Shown: positions 1 to 6,540, counted from the first letter of the stretch. The stretch: 9,121 bases of DNA from an uncultured Microbacteriaceae bacterium (GCA_903907615.1 CAIVOR010000004.1:1-9121); one strand, 5' to 3'. Made by a program: numbers and translations. Notes: generated from the sequence alone by a model not told the origin.

Positions 1-20
1 GGGTTATCCCCAAGGGGTTA
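1..20. repeat. Near-palindrome with a DnaA-box-like 9-mer at the dnaA 3' end
   Basis: Positions 4-21 read TTATCCCCAAGGGGTTAA, an inverted repeat of 8-base arms with one mismatched pair around AA. It overlaps the dnaA stop codon at 18-20. Positions 4-12 (TTATCCCCA) differ from the DnaA box TTATCCACA at one base. Actinobacterial oriC normally lies between dnaA and dnaN, so this may be the outermost box of an origin that continues off the left edge. It could also be a hairpin at the end of dnaA transcription. The window is cut here, so I cannot decide between these. Confidence 0.45.
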
Positions 21-1415
21 AATCGCCTCGGCGCTTTTTTGTTTGATCCGCGTCGTCAGGTCAGTTACCTGGTTGTAGATGGAACGCCGCTCCTTCATGA
101 GTTCGGCAATCTTCTTGTAAGCGTGCATGACCGTGGTGTGATCTCGCCCGCCAAAAAGCTGCCCGATTTTTGGCAGAGAGAGGTTGGTCATTTCACGACA
201 GAGGTACATGGATATCTGTCGAGCCGTGGCAATTGCCTGTGCCCGTGATGATCCAGTGAGTTCATCGACACTCAGCTTGAAGTAATCCGCGGTGATGTTG
301 ATGATGTCCACCGGCGCGACGACGTTGGTGTCGTCTAATGAGATGAGACCCTTGAGGACTGTTTGTACCAGGGCCATATCCACGGCTTGCTTATTGAGGT
401 TTGCAAACGCCGTCACACGAATCAGGGTGCCCTCGAGTTCACGAATGTTACTCGTGACCTTTGTGGCCATGTATTCCAAGATTTCGTGCGGAACGTTGAG
501 ACGCTCCTTCTCGGCTTTCTTGCGAAGGATTGCGATGCGCGTCTCGAGGTCTGGCGTTTGAACATCGGTGATCAAACCCCACTCAAAGCGGGTCACCATG
601 CGGTCTTCGAATCCCGTGAGGTGTTTGGGTGGCAGGTCGCTCGTAATCACCACTTGCTTGTTGTGGTCGTGAAGCGTGTTGAACGTATGGAAGAACGCTT
701 CTTGGGTTTCGGCACGACCCTGAAGGAACTGGATGTCGTCAATGAGCAGGATGTCGATATTGCGATACCTGGCCTGGAAGGCGGAGCCGCGGTTATTGGC
801 AATGGAATTAATGAAATCGTTTGTGAACTCTTCCGAGCTGACGTAACGCACTCGGATTGTTGGAAACAAGCTTTGCGCGTAGTGCCCAATGGCGTGCAGG
901 AGGTGCGTTTTTCCCAGCCCGCTCTCGCCGTAAATAAACAGCGGGTTATAGGCCTTGGCCGGAACCTCGGCAACGGCGACCGCCGCCGCATGTGCGAACC
1001 GGTTGGATCCCCCGATGACAAAGCTGTCAAACGTGTATTTGGGGTTGAGTCTCGATTCGGGCTCATTGGGAACGCCGATAATTGTCGGCTCTGTGATGAC
1101 ATCGCGGAAGTCTTGTTCGCTCGGGGCCCCGACAAGATTCTGGCCGGCGATTTCAGGGTTGACCACAATCGCAAAGGTGGCAACGCCGACCTCTTCGTCA
1201 AGCCCAGCTATGGCAGCGAGAAGGGGTATCCGGAGACGTTCCTCGATCATGCTGCGAGTGAAGTCGTTGGGAACCTCAAGGTAGAAGGTGCCACCCATCA
1301 CGCCTTTGGGTTCGACCAAACTGGCGAATCCATAGAGGGGCGGCGTAACGGCGGGGTCTGCTGCCAGGTTCTGGAGTATGCGACCCCAGGCGTCCCGGAT
1401 AGCTTCGTCGTCCAT
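18..1415 (-). CDS. dnaA: Chromosomal replication initiator protein DnaA
   Basis: DnaA is the AAA+ ATPase that binds DnaA boxes at oriC, opens the duplex and recruits the replicative helicase. All four domains are visible in this 465-residue protein. Domain I is about residues 1-87 and is followed by a linker to about 122. The AAA+ domain has Walker A GESGLGKT at 163-170, Walker B ILLIDD at 222-227, a putative arginine finger R276 in the TRFEWGL motif, and sensor II R325 in NIRELEG. The DNA-binding domain IV carries the signature GGRDHTTVMHA at 422-432. I chose the ATG at 1415 because GAGGGG lies 7 nt upstream. A TTG at 1430 would add five residues but has no Shine-Dalgarno. The length is near the family norm (about 450-500). 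The gene is divergent from rpmH, and dnaN should follow off the left edge. Confidence 0.98.
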   Translation of the reverse strand: MDDEAIRDAWGRILQNLAADPAVTPPLYGFASLVEPKGVMGGTFYLEVPNDFTRSMIEERLRIPLLAAIAGLDEEVGVATFAIVVNPEIAGQNLVGAPSEQDFRDVITEPTIIGVPNEPESRLNPKYTFDSFVIGGSNRFAHAAAVAVAEVPAKAYNPLFIYGESGLGKTHLLHAIGHYAQSLFPTIRVRYVSSEEFTNDFINSIANNRGSAFQARYRNIDILLIDDIQFLQGRAETQEAFFHTFNTLHDHNKQVVITSDLPPKHLTGFEDRMVTRFEWGLITDVQTPDLETRIAILRKKAEKERLNVPHEILEYMATKVTSNIRELEGTLIRVTAFANLNKQAVDMALVQTVLKGLISLDDTNVVAPVDIINITADYFKLSVDELTGSSRAQAIATARQISMYLCREMTNLSLPKIGQLFGGRDHTTVMHAYKKIAELMKERRSIYNQVTDLTTRIKQKSAEAI

Positions 1416-1422
1416 TGCGGTG

Positions 1423-1428
1423 CCCCTC
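1423..1428 (-). promoter_or_regulatory. Ribosome binding site that sets the dnaA start
   Basis: The minus strand reads GAGGGG followed by 7 nt and then ATG at 1415. This good Shine-Dalgarno match supports the ATG start rather than the TTG at 1430, which would lie upstream of the motif. Confidence 0.7.
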
Positions 1429-1511
1429 AAGAAAGTGAGTGAAGGCGGTCAAGCCCCCGTGTGGCGGGATCCGGATTGGAGCCCCAAAGTTGTACTGAAT
1501 GTCGAGAGTAG

Positions 1512-1540
1512 ACCGTAATTCAGCCTGTGGATATCCGCAA
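1512..1540 (-). promoter_or_regulatory. Candidate dnaA promoter with a DnaA box in the spacer
   Basis: On the minus strand TTGCGG (1535-1540) and TACGGT (1512-1517) are separated by 17 bp. They resemble a -35 (TTGACA, 3 of 6) and an actinobacterial TANNNT -10. The DnaA-box-like sequence at 1526-1534 fills half the spacer and abuts the -35. Transcription from here would give a leader of about 90 nt. The element matches are modest and other hexamers nearby are possible, so this is a prediction only. Confidence 0.35.
1526..1534 (-). promoter_or_regulatory. DnaA box (one mismatch)
   Basis: The plus strand reads TGTGGATAT, which is ATATCCACA on the minus strand and one base from the consensus TTATCCACA. 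It shares the 10-mer CCTGTGGATA with the perfect box 23 bp away, about two helical turns, in the same orientation. It lies in the dnaA-rpmH intergenic region. Confidence 0.6.
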
Positions 1541-1548
1541 GTCTAACC

Positions 1549-1557
1549 TGTGGATAA
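1549..1557 (-). promoter_or_regulatory. Perfect DnaA box TTATCCACA
   Basis: The plus strand reads TGTGGATAA, the exact reverse complement of the DnaA box TTATCCACA. With the box at 1526-1534 it forms a same-phase pair between the divergent dnaA and rpmH genes. It ends 9 bp before the predicted rpmH -35. It may regulate dnaA and rpmH transcription or form part of a bipartite origin. Two boxes alone are few for an actinobacterial oriC. Confidence 0.75.
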
Positions 1558-1566
1558 AACGCCAGT

Positions 1567-1596
1567 TTGACCGAGTGCCCCCTTCTCGCCTAGTTT
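1567..1596 (+). promoter_or_regulatory. Predicted promoter of the rpmH operon
   Basis: TTGACC (1567-1572, 5 of 6 to the -35 consensus) is followed after 18 bp by TAGTTT (1591-1596), which fits the actinobacterial -10 pattern TANNNT. Transcription would begin near 1603 and leave a leader of about 55 nt before rpmH. It is the best-looking promoter upstream of the eight-gene plus-strand cluster. Confidence 0.55.
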
Positions 1597-1657
1597 TAAC
1601 TTCGTTGGCGTGGACATCGCCGACCAAGAGCCTTCCCGGTATTGACGGAGTTTCACC

Positions 1658-1795
1658 ATGACCAAGCGCACCTTCCAGCCCAACAACCGCCGACGCGCCA
1701 AGACGCACGGCTTCCGCGCCCGTATGCGCACCCGTGCTGGCCGTGCCATCCTCGCGGCTCGTCGCCGCAAGGGTCGTACCGAACTTTCCGCGTAA
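1658..1795 (+). CDS. rpmH: 50S ribosomal protein L34 (bL34)
   Basis: This 45-residue, very basic protein is a complete bL34, which binds 23S rRNA in the large ribosomal subunit. It begins MTKRTFQPNNRRRAKTHGF, the family signature, continues through RMRTRAGRAILAARRRKGR, and ends TELSA, typical of actinobacteria. The ATG is preceded by ACGGAG with a 7-nt spacer. It is too short for many ORF callers but is unambiguous by sequence and by its position between dnaA and rnpA. It is probably the first gene of the rpmH-rnpA-yidD-yidC-jag-rsmG transcription unit. Confidence 0.98.
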   Translation: MTKRTFQPNNRRRAKTHGFRARMRTRAGRAILAARRRKGRTELSA

Positions 1796-1808
1796 CTGGT
1801 CAGTTCCC

Positions 1809-2135
1809 GTGTTGCCGCGGGCGCAGCGACTCGTCTCCTCGGCTGAGATCCGACACGTCATTCGGCGCGGTCACAAGGTTCCTCATCCGTTGGTGATGTG
1901 TTACGCCGTGCCCGCCGAAAATCCACGGGCTGCCGTCGTTGTCAGTAAGTCTGTCGGCAACGCCCCCGTTCGGAACCGTGTGCGCCGCAGGCTCCGCCAC
2001 ATTCTGGCTGAAGTTCTCCCCACCCTGTCAGCGGATATTGTGGTGCGCGCTTTGCCGCCGAGCGCAGACGCGCCGTGGGTGGAGTTGAGGGAAGCGACAC
2101 TCTCCGGATTGGCCGGCATACGTGCGCCTCGCTAA
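1809..2135 (+). CDS. rnpA: Ribonuclease P protein component
   Basis: RnpA is the small basic protein subunit that helps the RNase P RNA cleave the 5' leader from precursor tRNAs. The predicted protein has 108 residues, usual for the family. It shows the N-terminal LPRAQRLVSSAEIRHVIRRG segment, the central VVVSKSVGNA strand and the RNA-binding RNR motif RNRVRRRLRH at 55-64. I place the start at GTG 1809, 13 nt after the rpmH stop, because homology to RnpA begins with LPRAQRL. TTG 1812 is the alternative. An upstream ATG at 1734 in the same frame lies inside rpmH and would add 25 unrelated residues. No clear Shine-Dalgarno is visible, so translation may be coupled to rpmH. The 3' end overlaps yidD by 14 bp. 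Confidence 0.93.
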   Translation: MLPRAQRLVSSAEIRHVIRRGHKVPHPLVMCYAVPAENPRAAVVVSKSVGNAPVRNRVRRRLRHILAEVLPTLSADIVVRALPPSADAPWVELREATLSGLAGIRAPR

Positions 2136-2421
2136 GCCCTGGGCCTGGATCTATCTCGCGCCTCGGAACGCGGGTGTCGCACTGTTGCGGGCTTACCGAT
2201 TTGCCATCTCCCCCCTCTACGGGGATGTGTGTCGTTACTACCCCAGTTGTTCTCACTACAGCCTGATTGCGGTGGGTCAACGAGGATTGGTTATCGGCTC
2301 ATGGCTTACGGCGCGTAGGCTGTTGAGGTGTCATCCGTGGGCGGCGGGTGGCATAGATGACGTGCCGCTCCCCCGACACCAGCACTTCCACGTGCACCCG
2401 TCAGGATTCGTTTCCCCCTAG
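2122..2421 (+). CDS. yidD: Membrane protein insertion efficiency factor YidD
   Basis: YidD is a small membrane-associated protein that assists YidC-dependent insertion of inner-membrane proteins. The 99-residue product shows the family core: YRFAISPLYG (25-34), CRYYPSCSHY with C37 and C43 (37-46), and LLRCHPWAAGGIDDVP (67-82) with C70, H71, G76 and G77. The start is a GTG inside the end of rnpA, a 14-bp overlap that suggests translational coupling. The usual HG after the alanine helix is QG here (Q53), a minor change. The C-terminal tail from residue 83 is not conserved. The location between rnpA and yidC is the classic one. Confidence 0.95.
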   Translation: MRLAKPWAWIYLAPRNAGVALLRAYRFAISPLYGDVCRYYPSCSHYSLIAVGQRGLVIGSWLTARRLLRCHPWAAGGIDDVPLPRHQHFHVHPSGFVSP

Positions 2422-2453
2422 TCCCCGACAGAACGGCTCAGGTCACCCTCACC

Positions 2454-3401
2454 ATGGACATTATCGGAACCATTCTTTGGCCCATTAAGTGGGTCATCGA
2501 GCTCATCCTGGTCGCCTTCCATTGGCTCTTCACGGCCACGGGGCTCGACCCGGCAGCCGGCATCACGTGGGTGCTGGCCATCGTCGGACTGGTGATTGTG
2601 GTGCGCGCAGCCCTCATTCCTGTTTTCGTTCGGCAGATTCGAAGCCAACGAAAGATGCTGGAAGTCGCTCCCGAGCTCAAGAAGATCCAAGACAAGTACA
2701 AGGGCAAGCGCGACCAGTTCTCACGCGAGGCAATGTCGCGCGAAACCATGGCGCTCTACAAGAAGGCCGGCACAAACCCGATGAGTTCGTGTTTGCCGCT
2801 CTTGCTGCAGATGCCCATCTTCTTCGGACTCTTCTCCGTGCTGAACGACGCGCAAGCAGGCAAGACCGGCGTCGGTGTCTTGACTCAGCAATTGGCCGAG
2901 CAGTTCTCGAACGCCAGCCTGTTTGGAATTGCGCCCCTGCACAGCAGTTTTCAGGGGGCTATGGAGGCCAACCCACAACAGGTGGCGGTGATGGTTATCG
3001 CCGCCGTGATGGTCGTGCTCATGACGGGATCGCAGTTCATCACCCAACTGCAGATCGTGTCCAAGAACATGTCTGAGGAGACCAAGGCCAGCCCCACGTT
3101 CCGCCAGCAGCGCATCCTGCTGTACATCCTGCCCCTGGTTTTCGCGTTCTCCGGATTCACCTTCCCCATCGGCGTAATGTTCTACTGGTTGGCGTCGAAC
3201 TTCTGGACGATGGGACAGCAGTTCCTCGTCATTCGCAACATGCCCTCGCCCGGTTCGCAGGCCGCGAAGGACCGCGAGGAGCGTCTGGCGCGTCGGGGCA
3301 AGCTCACCCGACCTGACGTTGAGATTGTTCAGGTTGAAGAGAAGAAGCCGCAGCGCCAACAGCCCGTGGGTAAGAACCGAGCAAAGAAGAAGGGGCGCTA
3401 G
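2454..3401 (+). CDS. yidC: Membrane protein insertase YidC/Oxa1/Alb3
   Basis: YidC inserts and folds membrane proteins, alone or with SecYEG. The 315-residue product is the short Gram-positive/actinobacterial form without the large periplasmic domain of proteobacteria. Hydrophobic segments are visible near 4-27, 38-60, 112-130, 172-195 and 216-245, giving the five-helix core. R51 in VVRAALIP is the conserved arginine of the hydrophilic groove. Residues 64-104 form the charged cytoplasmic hairpin (QRKMLEVAPELKKIQ). The last helix contains the family motif FTFPIGVMFYW. The C-terminus ends in a basic tail (KNRAKKKGR), which in this family contacts ribosomes. There is no lipobox, so it does not appear to be a lipoprotein. 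The Shine-Dalgarno is weak. The stop is 2 nt before jag. Confidence 0.97.
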   Translation: MDIIGTILWPIKWVIELILVAFHWLFTATGLDPAAGITWVLAIVGLVIVVRAALIPVFVRQIRSQRKMLEVAPELKKIQDKYKGKRDQFSREAMSRETMALYKKAGTNPMSSCLPLLLQMPIFFGLFSVLNDAQAGKTGVGVLTQQLAEQFSNASLFGIAPLHSSFQGAMEANPQQVAVMVIAAVMVVLMTGSQFITQLQIVSKNMSEETKASPTFRQQRILLYILPLVFAFSGFTFPIGVMFYWLASNFWTMGQQFLVIRNMPSPGSQAAKDREERLARRGKLTRPDVEIVQVEEKKPQRQQPVGKNRAKKKGR

Positions 3402-3403
3402 CC

Positions 3404-3910
3404 ATGACTACGTCTGAGACCAACGACGCGACCACCGAAGCACCCGCATCACTGAGTGAGCTGGAGCGCGAGGGTGATATCGCCGCGGACTTCATCGAAG
3501 AGCTGCTCGACATCTGCGACCTTGACGGCGACCTCGACATCGACGCCCGCAATGGGCGCGCTTACGTGTCCGTGGTGGCCACCGAGGCCGGCGGACTTGA
3601 CCGCCTCGCTCGACCCGAGGCGGTGGCTGCCCTTCAGGAGCTGACGCGCCTTGCCGTTCAGAATAAGACGGGCGAGTACTCCCGACTGATCATGGACGTG
3701 GGTGGCTCACGCGAAGCGCGCGAAGCAGAACTCGAGCGCCTGGTGGCCACGGCGGCCGACCGCATTGAGGGTGGAGCAGCCTCGGCCGCACTGCCCCCGA
3801 TGAGCTCGTACGAGCGCAAATTGGTGCACGACTTTGCTGCAGCGCGAGGACTCGTGTCCTCATCACGCGGCGAGGGACGCGACCGCCACACGGTTATCAC
3901 CGCGTCCTAG
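3404..3910 (+). CDS. jag: Jag/KhpB-type KH-R3H RNA-binding protein
   Basis: This 168-residue protein belongs to the Jag (KhpB/EloR) family, single-stranded nucleic-acid-binding proteins encoded downstream of yidC and linked in firmicutes to cell elongation and small-RNA binding. An acidic N-terminus (1-50) precedes a KH-like region with the hallmark GEYSRLIMDVGGSREARE (about 90-107). The R3H domain occupies roughly 115-168 and contains PMSSYERKLVHDF and a final GEGRDRHTVI, close to the usual GEGRxRHVVI. There is no complete Jag_N domain, as is usual in actinobacteria. GAAGGGG at 3389-3395, inside the end of yidC, gives a strong ribosome site 8 nt before ATG 3404. The stop codon overlaps a parS site. 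The family assignment is firm, but the exact function in actinobacteria is less clear. Confidence 0.92.
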   Translation: MTTSETNDATTEAPASLSELEREGDIAADFIEELLDICDLDGDLDIDARNGRAYVSVVATEAGGLDRLARPEAVAALQELTRLAVQNKTGEYSRLIMDVGGSREAREAELERLVATAADRIEGGAASAALPPMSSYERKLVHDFAAARGLVSSSRGEGRDRHTVITAS

Positions 3911-3924
3911 TTTCACGTGAAACA
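3909..3924. promoter_or_regulatory. parS site at the jag/rsmG junction
   Basis: AGTTTCACGTGAAACA matches the bacterial parS consensus TGTTTCACGTGAAACA at 15 of 16 bases and contains a perfect 14-bp palindrome (3910-3923). ParB nucleates here and spreads to form the partition complex. The site covers the last two bases of the jag stop codon (TAG 3908-3910) and the first base of the rsmG start (ATG 3924-3926), so the whole intergenic gap is parS. ParB is encoded 1.6 kb downstream. Confidence 0.95.
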
Positions 3925-4547
3925 TGACGATTGAGCCTGAGCCACTCGTCGCCGCACAGGTTTTTTCGGTCGGCCTCGACAAGGTGCGCCTCTTCACGAA
4001 AGCACTCGCTGAGCACGGCGAAGAGCGAGGGCTGATTGGGCCGCGCGAGGCCGAACGCATTTGGTCGCGACACGTGCTAAACAGCGGCGTTCTTGCCGAG
4101 GTCCTTCGGCCCGGACACGTCATCGACGTGGGCTCAGGCGGGGGATTGCCCGGACTCGTGGTGGCGATTGCGCGACCCGACGTTCACGTGACGCTGGTCG
4201 AACCCATGGAACGCCGGACCGCGTGGCTTGAGGAGCAGGTGAAAGAACTTGACCTCGATAACGTGACGGTGTGCCGGGCACGTGCCCAGGAGGCACCTTT
4301 CGCCGAGGCTGGCGATCAGGTCACGGCTCGCGCGGTGAGCGCACTGCGAACGCTGATTCCCCTCGTGGCCCCACTGGCGAAGCCGGGAGGCGAGCTCGTT
4401 CTGATGAAGGGCGCGAGTGCTGCCCGCGAGATTGATGAGGCCGCCAAACAGATCCGCACATACGGGCTCAGTGACGTGCGGGTGGAGACTCTGGGCGAGG
4501 GAGTCCTCGAACAACCAACGTGGGTAGTTCGGGCTACAGTTGACTAG
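3924..4547 (+). CDS. rsmG: 16S rRNA (guanine-N7) methyltransferase RsmG (GidB)
   Basis: RsmG uses S-adenosylmethionine to make m7G527 (E. coli numbering) in 16S rRNA; its loss gives low-level streptomycin resistance in several bacteria. The 207-residue product has a usual length. It shows the N-terminal helix with WSRHVLNS (47-54), SAM motif I HVIDVGSGGGLPG (65-77), the acidic ribose-binding strand VEPMERR (92-98), and the RAVSALRTLIPLVAPLAKPGG segment near 135-155 followed by LVLMKG. An in-frame stop (TGA 3918-3920) forces the start to ATG 3924 or later. The parS palindrome occupies the place where a Shine-Dalgarno should be, and only the weak CGTGA is available. A second parS lies 22 bp after its stop. 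Confidence 0.96.
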   Translation: MTIEPEPLVAAQVFSVGLDKVRLFTKALAEHGEERGLIGPREAERIWSRHVLNSGVLAEVLRPGHVIDVGSGGGLPGLVVAIARPDVHVTLVEPMERRTAWLEEQVKELDLDNVTVCRARAQEAPFAEAGDQVTARAVSALRTLIPLVAPLAKPGGELVLMKGASAAREIDEAAKQIRTYGLSDVRVETLGEGVLEQPTWVVRATVD

Positions 4548-4569
4548 CACCTGCTCGGCTACTTTCTAG

Positions 4570-4585
4570 GGTTTCACGTGAAACA
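4570..4585. promoter_or_regulatory. parS site overlapping the parA start
   Basis: GGTTTCACGTGAAACA matches the parS consensus at 15 of 16 bases, with the perfect 14-bp palindrome at 4571-4584. It shares that core with the site 661 bp upstream; only the first outer base differs (G here, A there). The annotated parA GTG start (4578-4580) lies within the palindrome, so parS bases encode the first residues MKH. Confidence 0.95.
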
Positions 4586-5495
4586 TTCGGACGACTCCGC
4601 CGCCCCCAGCGGAAACATGGGCGACTCACCCCTTGCTGAGCAATTGGGCGACCTCCAACGTCGGCGCGGAATTTTTTCGGCACCGCCACCGCCACTCCCC
4701 AAGCGGACTCGGGTTATCTCTGTGTCCAACCAAAAGGGCGGCGTGGGCAAGACCACGACCACGGTGAATTTTGCTGCTGCACTGGCCCATGCGGGCGCCC
4801 GCGTCCTCGTTATCGACCTTGATCCGCAGGGCAATGCGTCGACGGCCTTGGGCATTGAACACCACGGCGACATCCGAGGGATATACGAGGTGTTGATTGG
4901 CGAGGCGACTCTCAGTGAGGTCATGCAGCCCAGCACGGAGCCAGGCCAGCTCTTTTGCGTGCCGTCCAACATCCATCTCGCGGGCGCCGAGATTGACATC
5001 ATCGAAATGGAACGACGCGAGTTCTTGTTGCGCGCGGCCCTCGAACGATTGCTGTCCGATCCCGGTAACGGCTTCCACTACGTCTTCATAGATTGCCCCC
5101 CGTCGTTGGGCTTGCTCACCGTGAACGCGTTTGTGGCCGCCCAGGAGGTTCTGCTACCCATTCAGTGCGAGTACTACGCGCTCGAGGGCATGGCACAGCT
5201 TCTCGACACATTGCGCCGCATCCAGGCGTCGCACCTCAACCCGTCGTTGACGCTGTCGACCATTCTGTTGACGATGTTTGACTCCCGCACGCGACTTGCT
5301 CAAGAGGTGGCCGATGAGGTGCGCCGGAACTTCCCCGAGCAAACGCTCACCACGATCATTCCGCGCACCGTGCGCGTATCAGAAGCACCAAGCTTCGGAA
5401 AGTCCATCATCAGCCACGATCCGGGTTCACTCGGCGCGGTCTCGTACATGGAAGCCGCTTACGAAATGGCGGCGCGCACCGGCCCCTGGTCGTAG
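4578..5495 (+). CDS. parA: Chromosome partitioning ATPase ParA (Soj)
   Basis: ParA is the deviant-Walker ATPase that, with ParB-parS, segregates and positions the newly replicated origin. The 305-residue product has a 45-residue N-terminal extension rich in charged residues and prolines, common in actinobacterial ParA. It is followed by the deviant Walker A KGGVGKTT (53-60), A' motif DLDPQGN (80-86), and Walker B FIDCPPSLGLLT in the middle. The C-terminal RVSEAPSFGKSI motif is typical. The start is GTG 4578 inside parS, with AGGG 6 nt upstream and an in-frame stop at 4545 further up. ATG 4617 is a plausible alternative that would remove 13 residues and free the parS. ParB lies 51 bp downstream, so the two are probably co-transcribed. 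Confidence 0.96.
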   Translation: MKHSDDSAAPSGNMGDSPLAEQLGDLQRRRGIFSAPPPPLPKRTRVISVSNQKGGVGKTTTTVNFAAALAHAGARVLVIDLDPQGNASTALGIEHHGDIRGIYEVLIGEATLSEVMQPSTEPGQLFCVPSNIHLAGAEIDIIEMERREFLLRAALERLLSDPGNGFHYVFIDCPPSLGLLTVNAFVAAQEVLLPIQCEYYALEGMAQLLDTLRRIQASHLNPSLTLSTILLTMFDSRTRLAQEVADEVRRNFPEQTLTTIIPRTVRVSEAPSFGKSIISHDPGSLGAVSYMEAAYEMAARTGPWS

Positions 5496-5546
5496 CGAGC
5501 GTCCCTCACCACACTTTTCACCCCAACCCCAGGAAGTAGAACAACA

Positions 5547-6491
5547 ATGGCAACCAAACGCACGGGACTCGGACGTGGCATCGGATCACTTATTCCGGCC
5601 GCACCAACGAACGCGTCGGGCGAGCGCCCCGTTGACGTCTTCTTCCCGGCGTCGCCGGCAAACCCCACGGAGCCGCTCGTGGAAGTGCCCGGTGCCCGGC
5701 TGGCATACCTGTCGCCCGCCAGCATTGTGCCCAACGCCCAGCAGCCGCGCCATGTGTTCAACGAAGCCGACATGGCCGAACTCGTGCACAGCATTCGCGA
5801 GGTGGGGGTCCTCCAGCCCATCGTGGTGCGCCCCATTGCCGGTTCCGAGAACTTCGAGCTCATCATGGGTGAGCGCCGCCTGCGCGCCTCAAAGACGGTG
5901 GGGCTCGAAAGCATCCCCGCGATCATCAAGGAGACGGCCGACGATGCCATGCTCCGGGATGCTCTGCTTGAGAACCTCCACCGCTCCGAGCTGAACCCCC
6001 TGGAAGAGGCGTCGGCCTACCAGCAGCTCCTGCAGGACTTTGGAATCACCCAAGAGCAATTGGCCGACCGCATTGGTCGGTCGCGTCCGCAGATCAGCAA
6101 CACACTTCGACTTCTGAAACTTCCCGCCAGCGTCCAGTCGAAGGTCGCCGCCGGAGTACTCAGCGCAGGTCACGCCCGTGCCATCCTGGCCGCCACAGAT
6201 GCCGCGGCGATGACGCGCCTCGCCGAGCGAATCATCAAGGAAGACCTCAGCGTGCGCTCGGCGGAGGCAATCGTGGCCGGAGCCAAGCCCGTGTCACAGA
6301 AGCCCGCGACCACTGCCGGGGCCCGACGCGCACACTTGAACGAGGTAGCCGACCGGCTGGGGGATCGACTCAATACGCGCGTTAAAATTACGCTTGGCGC
6401 AAAGAAAGGCCTGATCAGCGTGGAATTTGCCACCGTCGCAGATCTCAACCGCATCCTGGCGGAACTTGGCGAAGAGCCCTTCGGCGCGTAG
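5547..6491 (+). CDS. parB: Chromosome partitioning protein ParB (Spo0J), CTPase
   Basis: ParB binds parS, uses CTP to clamp onto and slide along DNA, and stimulates ParA. The 314-residue protein starts with the ParA-contact motif GLGRGIGSLIP (7-17). The ParB/Srx CTPase domain includes QQPRHVFNEADMAELVHSI (65-83), the signature GERRLRA (108-114) and ENLHRSELNPLEEA (142-155). The helix-turn-helix that reads parS lies at about 168-190 (TQEQLADRIGRSRPQISNTL). The dimerisation domain is at the C-terminus (about 255-314). ATG 5547 is preceded by AGGAAG at 5531-5536, 10 nt upstream. Both parS sites nearby fit this protein. It is convergent with the ligase gene, 56 bp apart. Confidence 0.97.
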   Translation: MATKRTGLGRGIGSLIPAAPTNASGERPVDVFFPASPANPTEPLVEVPGARLAYLSPASIVPNAQQPRHVFNEADMAELVHSIREVGVLQPIVVRPIAGSENFELIMGERRLRASKTVGLESIPAIIKETADDAMLRDALLENLHRSELNPLEEASAYQQLLQDFGITQEQLADRIGRSRPQISNTLRLLKLPASVQSKVAAGVLSAGHARAILAATDAAAMTRLAERIIKEDLSVRSAEAIVAGAKPVSQKPATTAGARRAHLNEVADRLGDRLNTRVKITLGAKKGLISVEFATVADLNRILAELGEEPFGA

Positions 6492-6523
6492 GTCAGACTG
6501 GCGCAACTTCGGGCGTGTGAGAT

Positions 6524-6540
6524 CCGGCGTTATCGCCCGG
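6524..6540. terminator. Possible bidirectional terminator hairpin between parB and ddl
   Basis: CCGGCG-TTAT-CGCCCGG can fold into a six-pair GC stem with a single bulged C and a 4-nt loop. It lies in the 56-bp gap between convergent parB and the ligase gene. There is no T-tract on either strand, so if it terminates it does so without the classic U-run, which is common in GC-rich actinobacteria. Confidence 0.35.

Noticed and set aside
363..1442. A 359-codon plus-strand open frame antisense to dnaA
   Set aside because: It is fully antisense to an unmistakable dnaA and shows no recognisable motif. Long shadow frames are common opposite GC-rich genes.
1453..1468. Small CCCG/CGGG hairpin in the dnaA leader region
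   Set aside because: A 4-bp stem in GC-rich DNA is expected by chance. No riboswitch or attenuator structure is apparent.
4180..4195. TTCACGTGA inside rsmG, resembling parS
   Set aside because: Only 10 of 16 parS positions match, and the bases are explained by the coding sequence for DVHVT. It is too degenerate to call a site.
4276..4287. Perfect 12-bp palindrome GGGCACGTGCCC inside rsmG
   Set aside because: It is not parS (the flanks of CACGTG differ). It lies within conserved coding sequence and has no second copy in the window. Chance is likely at this GC content.
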